Source: Sphingorhabdus sp. EL138 (GTDB lineage Bacteria; Pseudomonadota; Alphaproteobacteria; Sphingomonadales; Sphingomonadaceae). From it: DNA of 64,000 bases. This document shows positions 18,508 to 27,025 of this stretch, in pieces. The translations under genes were made by a program, and so were the position numbers. Location: contig NZ_CAMDCK010000005.1 in assembly GCF_945890115.1 (NCBI RefSeq), forward strand, positions 62,001 to 126,000, read 5' to 3'. Position 1 is the stretch's first letter; each line of letters opens with the position of its first letter. The notes under the pieces are model-generated. The model was not told where the DNA came from. It did not search any database and was given only the letters and a program-made list of their open reading frames with translations.

Positions 18508-21162
18508 ATGACAACGCGTATGCTTATCGACGCGCGTCACCGGGAAGAAACCCGGGTCGCAGTCGTAACAGGAAACCAGATTGAGGAATTCGATTTTGAG
18601 TCGGCTGAGCACAAGCAGCTCAAAGGCAATATCTACCTTGCAAAAGTAACCAGGGTAGAACCATCGCTTCAGGCGGCTTTTGTTGATTATGGCGGCAACC
18701 GCCACGGATTTTTGGCGTTTGCCGAAATTCACCCCGATTATTATCAAATTCCTCGGGAAGACCGCGACCGGTTGTTGGCCGAAGAAGCTGAGGCTGCTGC
18801 TGAAGAGGCTGCGCTGCGTGAGCAGGAAGAAGAAGAAGAAAGCGATGAGCCTTCCGACATCATGCAGGGTTCGGCGGAACGTGATGACGACCTAACCGAC
18901 CTTATTGAGGTCGATAGCGACGACAGCGTCGACACCATCGACATGACCGAGGGTGAAGAACCCGACCTTGGAGGCAATGGCGACGATTCCGACGAAAACG
19001 GAAACGGCGATAACGGCGGCGAAAATGGCGGCGAAAATGGCCGCAACAACCGTCGCCGTCGTGGTCGCGGTGGCCGAAATGGTGAAGGCCGGGCACCTAA
19101 GGCCAGCGACGAAGTGCGCGCAAAGCGTATGAACTTGCGTCGCCGGTACAAGATTCAGGACGTCATTCATCGTCGTCAGGTTTTGCTCGTTCAAGTCGTC
19201 AAGGAAGAACGCGGCAACAAGGGTGCGGCGCTCACCACATATTTGAGCCTAGCGGGCCGTTATTGCGTCCTCATGCCGAATACGTCGCATGGCGGCGGTA
19301 TCAGCCGTAAAATTCATAGCGCAGCCGACCGTAAGCGTTTGAAAACGATTATTTCCGACCTTACCTTGCCATCCACCATGGGTTGCATAATCCGGACCGC
19401 TGGGCTTGCCCGGACGAAGCCTGAAATCAAGCGTGATTTTGATTATCTGGCGCGCCTGTGGGACGAAATCCGTGAACGCACGCTGCGCGGCGCAGCGCCA
19501 ATGCTGATCCATACTGACAGCGACCTTATTAAACGCGCCATCCGTGATATCTATAATAAGGATATTGACGAGGTGTTCGTTGAAGGGCCCGACGGGTATA
19601 AGGCGGCAAAGGACTTCATGAAGTTGCTTATGCCAAGCCATGCCAAGCGTGTGCAGCATTATGCCGACCCAGTGCCATTGTTCCAGCGCTATCATGTCGA
19701 AGATCAGTTGAACGCGATGTATCAACCGGTCGTCCAGTTGAAGTCGGGTGGCTATATTGTCATCAACCCGACCGAAGCATTGGTCTCGATCGACATCAAC
19801 TCAGGCCGTTCGACCAAAGAACATGGCATTGAGCAAACCGCGCTTTCAACCAATTTGGAAGCTGCGCGCGAGATTGCCCGTCAGTTGCGCTTGCGCGATA
19901 TGGCTGGCCTTGTTGTCATCGACTTTATCGATATGGAGCATCATTCGAACGCCCGCAAAGTCGAGCGTGCAATGAAAGAAGCATTGAAACACGACCGCGC
20001 CCGCATTCAGGTCGGTCGTATTTCCAGCTTTGGCTTGATGGAAATGAGCCGTCAGCGTCTGCGCACCGGCGTGCTTGAAGCGTCCACACGCGAATGTCCG
20101 CATTGTGAAGGCACTGGCCTTGTTCGCACAGCATCATCTGCTGCTTTGTCAGCCCTGCGCCTTATCGAAGACGAAGCGGCAAAGGGTCAAGGCAACCAGA
20201 TCGTGTTGCAAGCAAGCCAAGAGGCGACCATTTATTGCCTCAACAACAAGCGTGCCGAATTGGCGGCGATCGAAGATCGCTATCATGTCCGCGTGCTGAT
20301 CGTGCCCAATGGAGAGACAGAAGGCGCAAAGCTTGCAGTTTCCAGTTCCGGTCCGCGTCCAGAACGCCCGGTCGAACTGCCGCCGATTATCGATCTCGAC
20401 GATGATGACATTGAAGACGACATCGAAGATTTCGACGACGAAGTTGAAGAAGCCGAGGAAACCGCGCGCGAGCCGCGTCGTGCCCGAGAAGAGCGTCCAC
20501 GCGAAGAAGGCGAAGGCGGCGAAGGTCGTAAACGCAAGCGTCGCCGTGGCCGCCGAGGTGGCAAGGGTCGCGACCGTGACGGTCGGCCTGAGGGTGAGGA
20601 TGCGGTTGCTGGCGAAAATGCGGGTGCTGCGGAACGCGCCGAAGGCAATGACATTGCTCAAGCTCCTGAAGCTGATGCAGAAGCCAAGCCAAAAGCACGT
20701 CGCGGACGTCGTGGTGGCAGGGGCCGTGACCGTCAGGAAACGGACGTTGATGCCATTGTCGAAACGTCAGCGCCTGCCGAAGCCGAAGCGTCTGCAGTCC
20801 CAGAAGTTACGCAAGAAGCCGATGCCAAGCCAAAGCGTCGCAGCCGCGCCAAGCCAAAGGCTGACGCGGTTGAGGTTGAAGCCGTAGCCGACGGGCCAGC
20901 CGTAAAAGCCCCTGTAGCGGCTGACGACGCCCCTGTTGCGAAAGCCAAGGCCCCAGCTAAGCCACGTGCACGGGCAAAGGCGCCCGTTGCGCCTGAGGCT
21001 GTTGTCGATGACGTTGTCGAGGCACCAAAGGCCAAAGCCAGGGCCCCACGCAAGAAAGCCGCCGCTAAGGATGCAACACAAGACGTCGCATCCACCGGCG
21101 CTGAAGGCAGCGAAGATGACGGCACGCCACGCACTGGCTGGTGGCAACGCACCTTCGGTTAA
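18508..21162 (+). CDS. rne: Ribonuclease E
   Basis: 884-residue endoribonuclease that cleaves single-stranded AU-rich RNA and scaffolds the degradosome. It begins MTTRMLIDARHREETRVAVV. The S1 RNA-binding domain (from about residue 35) is interrupted at about 85-205 by a long insertion that is first very acidic and then Arg/Gly-rich. The catalytic core includes VVIDFIDMEHHSNARKVERA (metal-binding Asp region) near 470, and the Zn-link TRECPHCEGTG near 530. The last 270 residues are a low-complexity acidic, Arg-rich and Lys/Pro/Ala-rich tail ending in TGWWQRTFG, the usual partner-binding scaffold. GGAG at 18496-18499 supports the start. Transcribed divergently from mrcA and closed by a terminator. 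Confidence 0.97.
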   Translation: MTTRMLIDARHREETRVAVVTGNQIEEFDFESAEHKQLKGNIYLAKVTRVEPSLQAAFVDYGGNRHGFLAFAEIHPDYYQIPREDRDRLLAEEAEAAAEEAALREQEEEEESDEPSDIMQGSAERDDDLTDLIEVDSDDSVDTIDMTEGEEPDLGGNGDDSDENGNGDNGGENGGENGRNNRRRRGRGGRNGEGRAPKASDEVRAKRMNLRRRYKIQDVIHRRQVLLVQVVKEERGNKGAALTTYLSLAGRYCVLMPNTSHGGGISRKIHSAADRKRLKTIISDLTLPSTMGCIIRTAGLARTKPEIKRDFDYLARLWDEIRERTLRGAAPMLIHTDSDLIKRAIRDIYNKDIDEVFVEGPDGYKAAKDFMKLLMPSHAKRVQHYADPVPLFQRYHVEDQLNAMYQPVVQLKSGGYIVINPTEALVSIDINSGRSTKEHGIEQTALSTNLEAAREIARQLRLRDMAGLVVIDFIDMEHHSNARKVERAMKEALKHDRARIQVGRISSFGLMEMSRQRLRTGVLEASTRECPHCEGTGLVRTASSAALSALRLIEDEAAKGQGNQIVLQASQEATIYCLNNKRAELAAIEDRYHVRVLIVPNGETEGAKLAVSSSGPRPERPVELPPIIDLDDDDIEDDIEDFDDEVEEAEETAREPRRAREERPREEGEGGEGRKRKRRRGRRGGKGRDRDGRPEGEDAVAGENAGAAERAEGNDIAQAPEADAEAKPKARRGRRGGRGRDRQETDVDAIVETSAPAEAEASAVPEVTQEADAKPKRRSRAKPKADAVEVEAVADGPAVKAPVAADDAPVAKAKAPAKPRARAKAPVAPEAVVDDVVEAPKAKARAPRKKAAAKDATQDVASTGAEGSEDDGTPRTGWWQRTFG

Positions 21163-21185
21163 GCAGCCAGCGGGTAAAAAATAAC

Positions 21186-21224
21186 TTAGCCCCGTTGGTC
21201 CGTGACTAGCGGGGCTTAGTTTTG
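21186..21224 (+). terminator. Terminator after rne
   Basis: AGCCCCG (21188-21194) pairs with CGGGGCT (21210-21216) across a 15-base loop, followed by TAGTTTTG. It lies 24 bases after the rne stop codon. Confidence 0.75.
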
Positions 21225-21272
21225 TCCAACTTCTTCATTGCGCGTTCATCCAGTTCGGGCCATTCAACGGAA

Positions 21273-22640
21273 ATGGGCAATTTCACATTTCGCGCTGTCC
21301 GGATGGCGTTTATCCTGTTTCTTGCGGTATTGGTATCCGCGCGCCCCGCAATGGCGCAATCGATCTTGCGTGATGCCGAGACCGAAGCCTTTCTGGACGA
21401 AATTTCCGCACCATTGATTGAAGCGGCGGGGCTTGACCCCAAAAATGTCGACATCATACTTATAAACGACAAGTCCGTTAACGCGTTCGTCGCAGGTGGT
21501 CAGGCGGTATATCTTCACAGCGGTCTTATCGATGCCGCCACGACCGCAAACGAAGTACAAGGCGTGATTGCGCATGAGCTTGGCCATGTCGTTGGCGGCC
21601 ATGCCGTGCGGTTTGACGAAGGCATCGCTGTGGCGAGCGGTATCAGCATCGCTAGCCTCATTCTCGCAGCGGCGGCCATCGCTGCGGGTGCAGGCGAAGC
21701 GGGCATGGGCATATTGTCGGCGGGACAACAGGCGGCAATGGGCAAATTCTTGGCTTATAGCCGGGGGCAAGAGGGCACAGCCGATGCATCAGGTGCACAA
21801 TATCTGTCCAAGTCAGGAATATCAGGACGCGGTTCAATCAGCTTTTTCAAAAAGCTGCAGAATTTTGAATTCCGCCTCGGTATCCCGCAAGAGGACAGCT
21901 ATGGCCGTACGCACCCGTTATCCGGTGAGCGTATTTCGGTGCTGGAGGACACATATGCCGCCGACCCTGCGTGGAAAGCGCCTTTAAACCCCAAATGGGA
22001 AAGTGATTTCAAACGCGTTAAGGCAAAATTGACCGGCTATCTTGCCGACCCCACCGCCACGATGCGGGATTATCCTGAGTCCGACACATCGGTGCCTGCC
22101 CGCTATGCGCGCGCTTATGCTTGGCACAAGTCCGCTTATCCGCAAAAGGCACTGGGTGAATCATCCGCCCTTGTTGCCTCGGCACCCGATGATCCCTATT
22201 TCCTAGAGTTACATGGGCAAATCTTGCTGGAATCCGGGCGGCCTGCCGATGCGCTTGCGCCGTTGCGCAAAGCAGTGAACCTGACCGGCAACCAACCATT
22301 AATCGCCGCCATATTCGGACATGCGTTGATCGCGACAGAAGATAAAACACAGCTTGATGAAGCCGCGCAGGTGTTGAAAGCTGCAGTGACCCAAGACAAC
22401 CAAAACCCGTTTGCATGGTATCAGCTTGGTGTTGTTTATGCGCAGAAAGGTGACACCGCCCGCGCCGCATTGGCCAGCGCAGAACGCTATATGATGGAGG
22501 GCGCCCCGCAATTTGCTTTGTCCAATGCGCAAACCGCCATGGCTGGGTTGCAGGAATATTCGCCTGATTGGATCCGCGCGCAAGATATCAATATGGTGGC
22601 CGAAGCAAAGCTTGCGCAGTTAAAGAAACGCCGCCGCTAG
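21273..22640 (+). CDS. Periplasmic M48 metalloprotease with TPR repeats (BepA-like)
   Basis: 455 residues. A signal peptide (AFILFLAVLVSARPAMA) exports it. The peptidase M48 domain has the zinc motif HELGHVVGGHA near residue 110 and a later EGTADASGAQYL with the third-ligand Glu. A C-terminal half of helical TPR-type repeats follows (from about 290), the layout of BepA/YfgC, which degrades or helps assemble outer membrane proteins such as LptD. ATG at 21273 is preceded by ACGGA; an ATG at 21303 (MAFILFL) would also give a signal peptide. The TAG stop at 22638-22640 lies within a TTAGGGTCAGGACC-type repeat. The next gene is a DsbA-family protein, also an envelope function. Confidence 0.9.
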   Translation: MGNFTFRAVRMAFILFLAVLVSARPAMAQSILRDAETEAFLDEISAPLIEAAGLDPKNVDIILINDKSVNAFVAGGQAVYLHSGLIDAATTANEVQGVIAHELGHVVGGHAVRFDEGIAVASGISIASLILAAAAIAAGAGEAGMGILSAGQQAAMGKFLAYSRGQEGTADASGAQYLSKSGISGRGSISFFKKLQNFEFRLGIPQEDSYGRTHPLSGERISVLEDTYAADPAWKAPLNPKWESDFKRVKAKLTGYLADPTATMRDYPESDTSVPARYARAYAWHKSAYPQKALGESSALVASAPDDPYFLELHGQILLESGRPADALAPLRKAVNLTGNQPLIAAIFGHALIATEDKTQLDEAAQVLKAAVTQDNQNPFAWYQLGVVYAQKGDTARAALASAERYMMEGAPQFALSNAQTAMAGLQEYSPDWIRAQDINMVAEAKLAQLKKRRR

Positions 22641-22650
22641 GGTCAGGACC
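22637..22650. repeat. TAGGGTCAGGACC repeat, supplies the M48 protease stop codon
   Basis: CTAGGGTCAGGACC matches 13 of 14 bases of the repeat core. Its TAG (22638-22640) is the stop of the M48 protease gene. It lies 48 bp before the DsbA-family start codon. Confidence 0.8.
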
Positions 22651-22697
22651 ACTCAAATCACTGGCACAATGAATGCGCTGCGACTAAATCAGCGTCT

Positions 22698-23522
22698 ATG
22701 ACCCAACAAACGCCAAATCGCCGGATTATCATCGCCACCATTGTTACGGGATTAGCCATCTTGCTTGCTTTGGCGGCCTATATTTTCTGGCCAAGCGCCG
22801 CCACTATTGGCCCTTCTGATGCGGCACCTGTCGCCGAAGACGCAGCTAAATCTGCCGATGATGCCGTTGCTGCTGCTGGTATGTCGCCCGCTGACCGCAA
22901 GGCGACGGAGGCTTTGGTGAGAGCCTATATCCTCGAAAATCCGGAAATCATCACCGACGCCGTCGCCATTTTACAGCAACGCGAAGCCGCACAACGCCTA
23001 TCCGCCGCTGGAAATGACATCGCCAAACCCTTCCCCGGGGCCGAGGCTGGTAACCCGAAAGGCGACGTCACGATTGTCGAATTTACTGACTATAATTGCG
23101 GATTTTGCCGCTTAAGTGCGCCTGATGTCCAGCGCCTGTTAAAAAGCGATAGCAATCTTCGTTTGGTTTATCGCGAATTGCCGATCCTCAGCCAATCCAG
23201 CCGGGACGCAGCCTTATGGGCGCTTGCAGCCGCGCGCCAAGGCAAACATAAGGCATTTCATGATGCGTTGTTCGCAGCTGGCCCCGCTGATGAAGCCAAT
23301 ATAGCTGCCGCAGCGCGCCAAGCAGGGCTTGATATCGCCGCGGCCCGCACCTTTGCGGCTTCCCCGCAAGCAAACCAAGAGATCGAACGCAACTTGGCCC
23401 TTATGCAGCAAATCGGCTTCAACGGCACGCCCACATTCATCATCGGTGACCAGATATTGGAAGGTGCCTTGGGCTATGATGCCCTGAAACGCGCCGTTGA
23501 AAAGGCGCGCCAAAAAGGCTGA
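22698..23522 (+). CDS. Membrane-anchored DsbA-family thioredoxin-fold protein
   Basis: 274 residues. A single N-terminal membrane helix (about 10-30) anchors it in the inner membrane facing the periplasm. A linker rich in Ala/Asp and a short helical N-terminal domain (about 70-105) precede the thioredoxin fold with FTDYNCGFCRLS (CGFC active site) and the cis-proline loop GTPTFIIGD. The layout matches the ScsC/DsbA-like disulphide oxidases or isomerases (Thioredoxin_4, DsbA N-terminal subdomain). It probably handles cysteines in envelope proteins. It follows the M48 protease by 57 bp. Its TGA stop is directly followed by the left end of a 269-bp repeat element. Confidence 0.9.
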   Translation: MTQQTPNRRIIIATIVTGLAILLALAAYIFWPSAATIGPSDAAPVAEDAAKSADDAVAAAGMSPADRKATEALVRAYILENPEIITDAVAILQQREAAQRLSAAGNDIAKPFPGAEAGNPKGDVTIVEFTDYNCGFCRLSAPDVQRLLKSDSNLRLVYRELPILSQSSRDAALWALAAARQGKHKAFHDALFAAGPADEANIAAAARQAGLDIAAARTFAASPQANQEIERNLALMQQIGFNGTPTFIIGDQILEGALGYDALKRAVEKARQKG

Positions 23523-23791
23523 TTAGGGTCAGGACCTATTAAATCCACCTTCGCGGTTTGAGGCCATTTTGTTCAGTGCAAGGCGGCAAAGCGCAGGCTT
23601 AGTGGTTCTAAGTCCAAGCTTGCCAACGTGGCAATGGACAGTATGGGTCAAATCCGAAGGACGTCAAAATGGCTTCGATCTCGAAACAAAATGCCCTTGC
23701 AGGCAGAATGACTGCCTGCGGCGGCCATTTTCCTTCGATATCTTTGCCATTTTGACGCCGCGATGGTGGATTTAATAGGTCCTGACCCTAA
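23523..23791. mobile_element. MITE-like element with 34-bp terminal inverted repeats
   Basis: The ends are TTAGGGTCAGGACCTATTAA and its exact complement, continuing to about 34 bp with one mismatch (…ATCCACC[T/A]TCGCGG). The 269-bp interior has no gene of its own that I recognise; the one frame present (23569-23775) is not protein-like. The same end sequence occurs alone at 15321, 18045, 22637 and 38450, so this is the complete member of a dispersed family. It fills the space between two converging genes exactly: the left end abuts the DsbA-family TGA, and the right end contains the rlmE TAG. The ends resemble in style the GGGTCAG-type ends associated elsewhere with Y1 (RAYT-type) transposases; no such gene is in the window. 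Confidence 0.85.
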
Positions 23792-24474
23792 CCCTTTTTA
23801 CCTTGCGCAATCACATACCATTCTACCGAGCCCTTGCGGCTTGCGGGTGGCTTTGCATGTTTCACCGTAGTGAAGTTCGTTTTCAGAATGCTCAGCATCG
23901 CTGGGTCGGTACCGCCTGCAAACACCTTCGCAACAAAATCACCACCAGGCAACAGTACCTTGATCGCAAAATCCACGGCTGCCTCAACTAAGCCCATGGT
24001 GCGCAAATGGTCGGTCTGCTTATGCCCGACGGTGTTGGCCGCCATGTCTGACAAGATCAGGTCCGGCGCACTCCCAAGTTCGGCGATCAACCGATCTGGC
24101 GCGCTGTCATGCATGAAGTCCATCTCCAGCAGAATAACCCCCTCAAGAGGGTCGACTGGCAATAGGTCAATCCCAACAATTGCTGCCTTTGGTTGCTGCC
24201 GACGCACCACCTGCGCCCATCCGCCGGGTGCAACGCCCAGATCGACAACTGCCTTTTTACCGCGCAGGATATGGAATTTTTCGTCGAGCTCAACGAGCTT
24301 ATAGGCCGCACGGCTGCGATAACCTTCGCCATGCGCGCGCTTCACATACGGGTCATTCAACTGCCGCTCAAGCCAACGGGTCGACCCGGCCGTCCGCCGT
24401 TTTGCCGTTTTGACTTTCTGCTTGCCGGCCAGTGTCCGGCCCGAATTTTTGCCACCGAAAAGATTATCTGCCAT
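23788..24474 (-). CDS. rlmE: 23S rRNA (uridine-2'-O-)-methyltransferase
   Basis: 228 residues of the FtsJ/RrmJ family, which methylates U2552 of 23S rRNA in the 50S subunit with S-adenosylmethionine. The K-D-K-E catalytic set is visible: Lys in YRSRAAYKL, Asp in LILSDMAAN, Lys in GGDFVAKVF, Glu in GSVEWYVIA. The SAM-binding loop reads VVDLGVAPGGWAQVV. A basic N-terminal extension of about 45 residues (KQKVKTAKRR) probably helps rRNA binding. The start lies three bases after the ppx stop, so it is the second gene of a ppx-rlmE operon. The TAG stop is provided by the adjacent repeat element. Confidence 0.96.
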   Translation of the reverse strand: MADNLFGGKNSGRTLAGKQKVKTAKRRTAGSTRWLERQLNDPYVKRAHGEGYRSRAAYKLVELDEKFHILRGKKAVVDLGVAPGGWAQVVRRQQPKAAIVGIDLLPVDPLEGVILLEMDFMHDSAPDRLIAELGSAPDLILSDMAANTVGHKQTDHLRTMGLVEAAVDFAIKVLLPGGDFVAKVFAGGTDPAMLSILKTNFTTVKHAKPPASRKGSVEWYVIAQGKKG

Positions 24475-24477
24475 GTC

Positions 24478-25662
24478 TCAATTCCGCCGATTACGGCGCT
24501 TGGCGTCGCTCGCCATCAGCGCACGCAATATACCTTCGCGAATGCCGCGATCTGCCACGCCTAGCCGTTCGCCGGGCCATATGTCGAAAATGGATTCCAG
24601 TATCGCACAACCAGCCACCACCAAATCGGCCCGCTCATGGCCAATGGTCGGAAACTCTGCGCGTCCGGCAATGTTGCGATGCGCCAGCTCGCGGCTGATA
24701 TCACGCATAGCAGAAGTCTGCAGACGCAAGCCGTCCACGGCGCGCCGGTCATAGCTGTTCAGCTTCAGATAGACGCTGGCAAGCGTTGTGACAGTCCCAG
24801 ATGTCCCCAACAGCCGCCGATCGCCTCCGTCTTCGGGCAAACGGGCCGCAAAGTCGGCAAAACTGGCCATGACTTTGTCGCGCATGGATTGATAGCTTGC
24901 CTTCAACTGCTCCGGACTGTCGCCCTCCGCGCGTTCGCTTTCCGTAAGCGAAACGACGCCCCAAGGCACGCTCACCCAATCAAGAATTTCCGGAATGACA
25001 TTGCGCGTCGACACAAGAACCAGCTCGGTCGACCCCCCGCCAATATCAAAAATAAGCGCTGGCCCGTCGCCATCTTCCAAAAGAGCGTGACAGCCCATAA
25101 CCGCCAGCCGTGCCTCTTCCTTTGGACTGATGATGTCGAGGTGGATGCCGGTCTCCCGTTTTACCCGCTCAATAAACTGAGCCCCGTTCACTGCCTGACG
25201 GCAGGCCTCAGTCGCAACAGATCGGGCAAGCACCACATTACGTTTTTTTAGCTTTTCCGCACACACAGTCAGCGCTTCAACCGCACGGTCCATGGCCGCC
25301 TCGCTCATGCGGCCAGTGGCGGTCATCCCCTCACCTAACCGAACCACGCGCGAAAACGCGTCCACAACCGTGAAATCATCGCCACCTGCCCGCGCGATCA
25401 GTAACCGGCAATTGTTGGTGCCAAGGTCAAGCGCCGCATAAGCGGTTCGCTCAAGCCAATTTCGACGCAACGCAACTATGTCACCCTGCGGCCTGCCGTT
25501 GCTAGCCGAAGTCGGGGCGTTCGCAGTGTCGGGACGCGCTGCGCCCTTGGCCGTAGCCTGCTGCAGCGTTGCAGCCTTGGGCGCCGCATTTTTGTGACGG
25601 GACGGCTTTTTACGTTTTCGTCCGCGTCCTTTTTGCGGCGATGGCGCGACATTTTCGCCCAT
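24478..25662 (-). CDS. ppx: Exopolyphosphatase, Ppx/GppA family
   Basis: 394 residues. Actin-like ATPase fold with the phosphate-binding loops YAALDLGTNNCRLLIAR (near residue 75) and LIFDIGGGSTELVLVS, and RSVATEACRQAVNG between them. The family hydrolyses terminal phosphate from inorganic polyphosphate or pppGpp to ppGpp. The protein has only the two N-terminal domains plus a short tail, and lacks the HD-type C-terminal domain of the long E. coli enzymes. The first 70 residues are an unusual Lys/Arg/Ala-rich extension (GRGRKRKKPSRHK); a shorter start within it is possible. Followed closely by rlmE. Confidence 0.88.
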   Translation of the reverse strand: MGENVAPSPQKGRGRKRKKPSRHKNAAPKAATLQQATAKGAARPDTANAPTSASNGRPQGDIVALRRNWLERTAYAALDLGTNNCRLLIARAGGDDFTVVDAFSRVVRLGEGMTATGRMSEAAMDRAVEALTVCAEKLKKRNVVLARSVATEACRQAVNGAQFIERVKRETGIHLDIISPKEEARLAVMGCHALLEDGDGPALIFDIGGGSTELVLVSTRNVIPEILDWVSVPWGVVSLTESERAEGDSPEQLKASYQSMRDKVMASFADFAARLPEDGGDRRLLGTSGTVTTLASVYLKLNSYDRRAVDGLRLQTSAMRDISRELAHRNIAGRAEFPTIGHERADLVVAGCAILESIFDIWPGERLGVADRGIREGILRALMASDAKRRNRRN

Positions 25663-25791
25663 GACCGATAACTCACTTCTTATTTTCTATCCGGTCGAAT
25701 GTGCCGCCGGTACCTGAAACCGATGCTACGCGCAGAGAGACAAAGTTTCAACATTTTTGAACGTTCCTATGCAACGGCCCGATTCAGCGGG

Positions 25792-25820
25792 TTGACCGAA
25801 CATAGCCGCGGGCATATACG
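25792..25820 (+). promoter_or_regulatory. Promoter of tRNA-Gln
   Basis: TTGACC (25792-25797), 17-base spacer, TATACG (25815-25820): a near-consensus housekeeping promoter whose start point would fall at about 25827, six bases before the mature tRNA 5' end. Confidence 0.75.
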
Positions 25821-25832
25821 CCCACCCCTTGC

Positions 25833-25906
25833 TCCCCGGTCGTCTAACGGTAAGACTACGGACTCTGACTCCGTCTATTGAGGTTCGAATCCTTACCGGG
25901 GAACCA
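25833..25906 (+). tRNA. tRNA-Gln (anticodon CUG)
   Basis: The 74-nt sequence folds as a tRNA. The acceptor stem is TCCCCGG with CCGGGGA and discriminator A; CCA is encoded. The D-arm stem is GTCT/AGAC with loop AACGGTA. The anticodon stem ACGGA/TCCGT has loop CTCTGAC, giving anticodon CTG. The T-arm is TGAGG/CCTTA with loop TTCGAAT. It reads CAG (Gln) codons. Confidence 0.97.
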
Positions 25907-26251
25907 ATGTAACACACGTATTTAAATGTGTTTTTTCCAGCAGTCATTAAATCGTTGCGTGATTGTAGCACCGATGAACGGAACGATATCGGGCGAACAC
26001 TGTTCGCCGCACCATCGGGCGACAAGGCGCAATTTAACATTAGCTAGAAAACAGGGCGTTTATGGATTCCAGCTCGAGTGAACGCATTTGGTGACGCATG
26101 CCGCCGCCCGCCGTGGTAATTTCTTCGGACTGCGCTCTCATGGAACATTTGTGACAAAGAGGTTAATTGTTTATTCATAAATATGACACGGTTCTGACAC
26201 TACACTTTGGTTAATCAATGCAATGGCCTTCTAGGCTATTGGGATTCTCTT
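25907..26251. other. Non-coding gap before the glycosyltransferase operon
   Basis: This 345-base gap has no convincing gene. It should hold the promoter of the downstream operon; an AT-rich stretch at about 26150-26200 is the likeliest place but no clear -35/-10 pair stands out. Confidence 0.4.
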
Positions 26252-27025
26252 GTGCGTTGGTCTATTGTCATACCTGTTTATAATGAGGCAAATTTTTTGC
26301 CACAGACTTTGCGGTCGATTATTGCGCAAACAACAGCGTTTGATTTGATCATTGTCGACAATGGTTCGACCGACGGCTGCATCGATAACGCACGCGTCCA
26401 GCTCGCTGATTATCAAGGCAACGTGACCTTCTTACAAGAACCCCGGCCGGGTCAGGTCTATGCTTTGCAGACCGGAATCGCCGCAGTTGAGACAGAATTT
26501 ACGGCGATTTGTGACGCCGATACTTACTATCCACCGCATTATCTATCTGCCGCGACGCTGCTATTTGACACAAAGGGCGCGGAATATGTCGCCGCATGTG
26601 CCTATCTTCGCCGTGAACCATTTTTTGCGGGCTTGGGGAGCATGATGCACCGCTTGCTCGTGGCGCGCATCTTGCCACATCAAAACCATACCAGCGGGGC
26701 TGCGCAGACCTTCCGAACATCAGCATTACGGGCGGTAGGGGGTTATGATCCTTCCTTGTGGCCGTATGTTTTAAAAGATCATGAGCTGATGCACCGCGTG
26801 CTGAAACTGGGCCGTCAAATCTATCATTCGAAATTTTGGTGCACGACATCAGATCGTCGCGCTGATCGCAGCAATGTGCGTTGGACGCTGGCTGAACGTT
26901 TGATGTACCATTTGACACCGCGGTCACGGCAGCATGACTTCTTCTACAGGTTTTTGGCCAACAGGTTCGATGCACGTGGGCAGCGCGATACCGTTCTGCG
27001 TGAACGCCACTGGGTTGTCGCGTGA
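26252..27025 (+). CDS. Family 2 glycosyltransferase
   Basis: About 257 residues if started at GTG 26252 (VRWSIVIPVYNEA). GT-A fold signs are IVIPVYNEANFLPQTL, IIVDNGSTDGC, the metal-binding AICDADTYYP (DxD) and GGYDPSLWPYVLKDHELMHR, the position of the catalytic base region. It transfers a sugar from a nucleotide-sugar to an unknown acceptor at the cytoplasmic face of the membrane. The ORF extends 15 codons further up from a TTG; neither start has a good Shine-Dalgarno sequence, so the start is uncertain. Its TGA overlaps the GTG of the next gene (GTGA), making a coupled operon. Confidence 0.88.
   Translation: MRWSIVIPVYNEANFLPQTLRSIIAQTTAFDLIIVDNGSTDGCIDNARVQLADYQGNVTFLQEPRPGQVYALQTGIAAVETEFTAICDADTYYPPHYLSAATLLFDTKGAEYVAACAYLRREPFFAGLGSMMHRLLVARILPHQNHTSGAAQTFRTSALRAVGGYDPSLWPYVLKDHELMHRVLKLGRQIYHSKFWCTTSDRRADRSNVRWTLAERLMYHLTPRSRQHDFFYRFLANRFDARGQRDTVLRERHWVVA

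Noticed and set aside
18744-19194. Long minus-strand open frames opposite the rne insertion
   Set aside because: Ser/Arg- and His/Arg-rich low-complexity products that mirror the acidic/RG codons of rne; no start signals.
20149-21152. Open frames opposite and overlapping the rne tail
   Set aside because: Composition explained by the repetitive GCC/AAG/GAA codons of the RNase E scaffold.
23569-23775. 68-codon frame inside the 269-bp element
   Set aside because: Trp/Pro/Cys-rich, no Shine-Dalgarno, and ends in the terminal repeat; the element is taken as non-autonomous.
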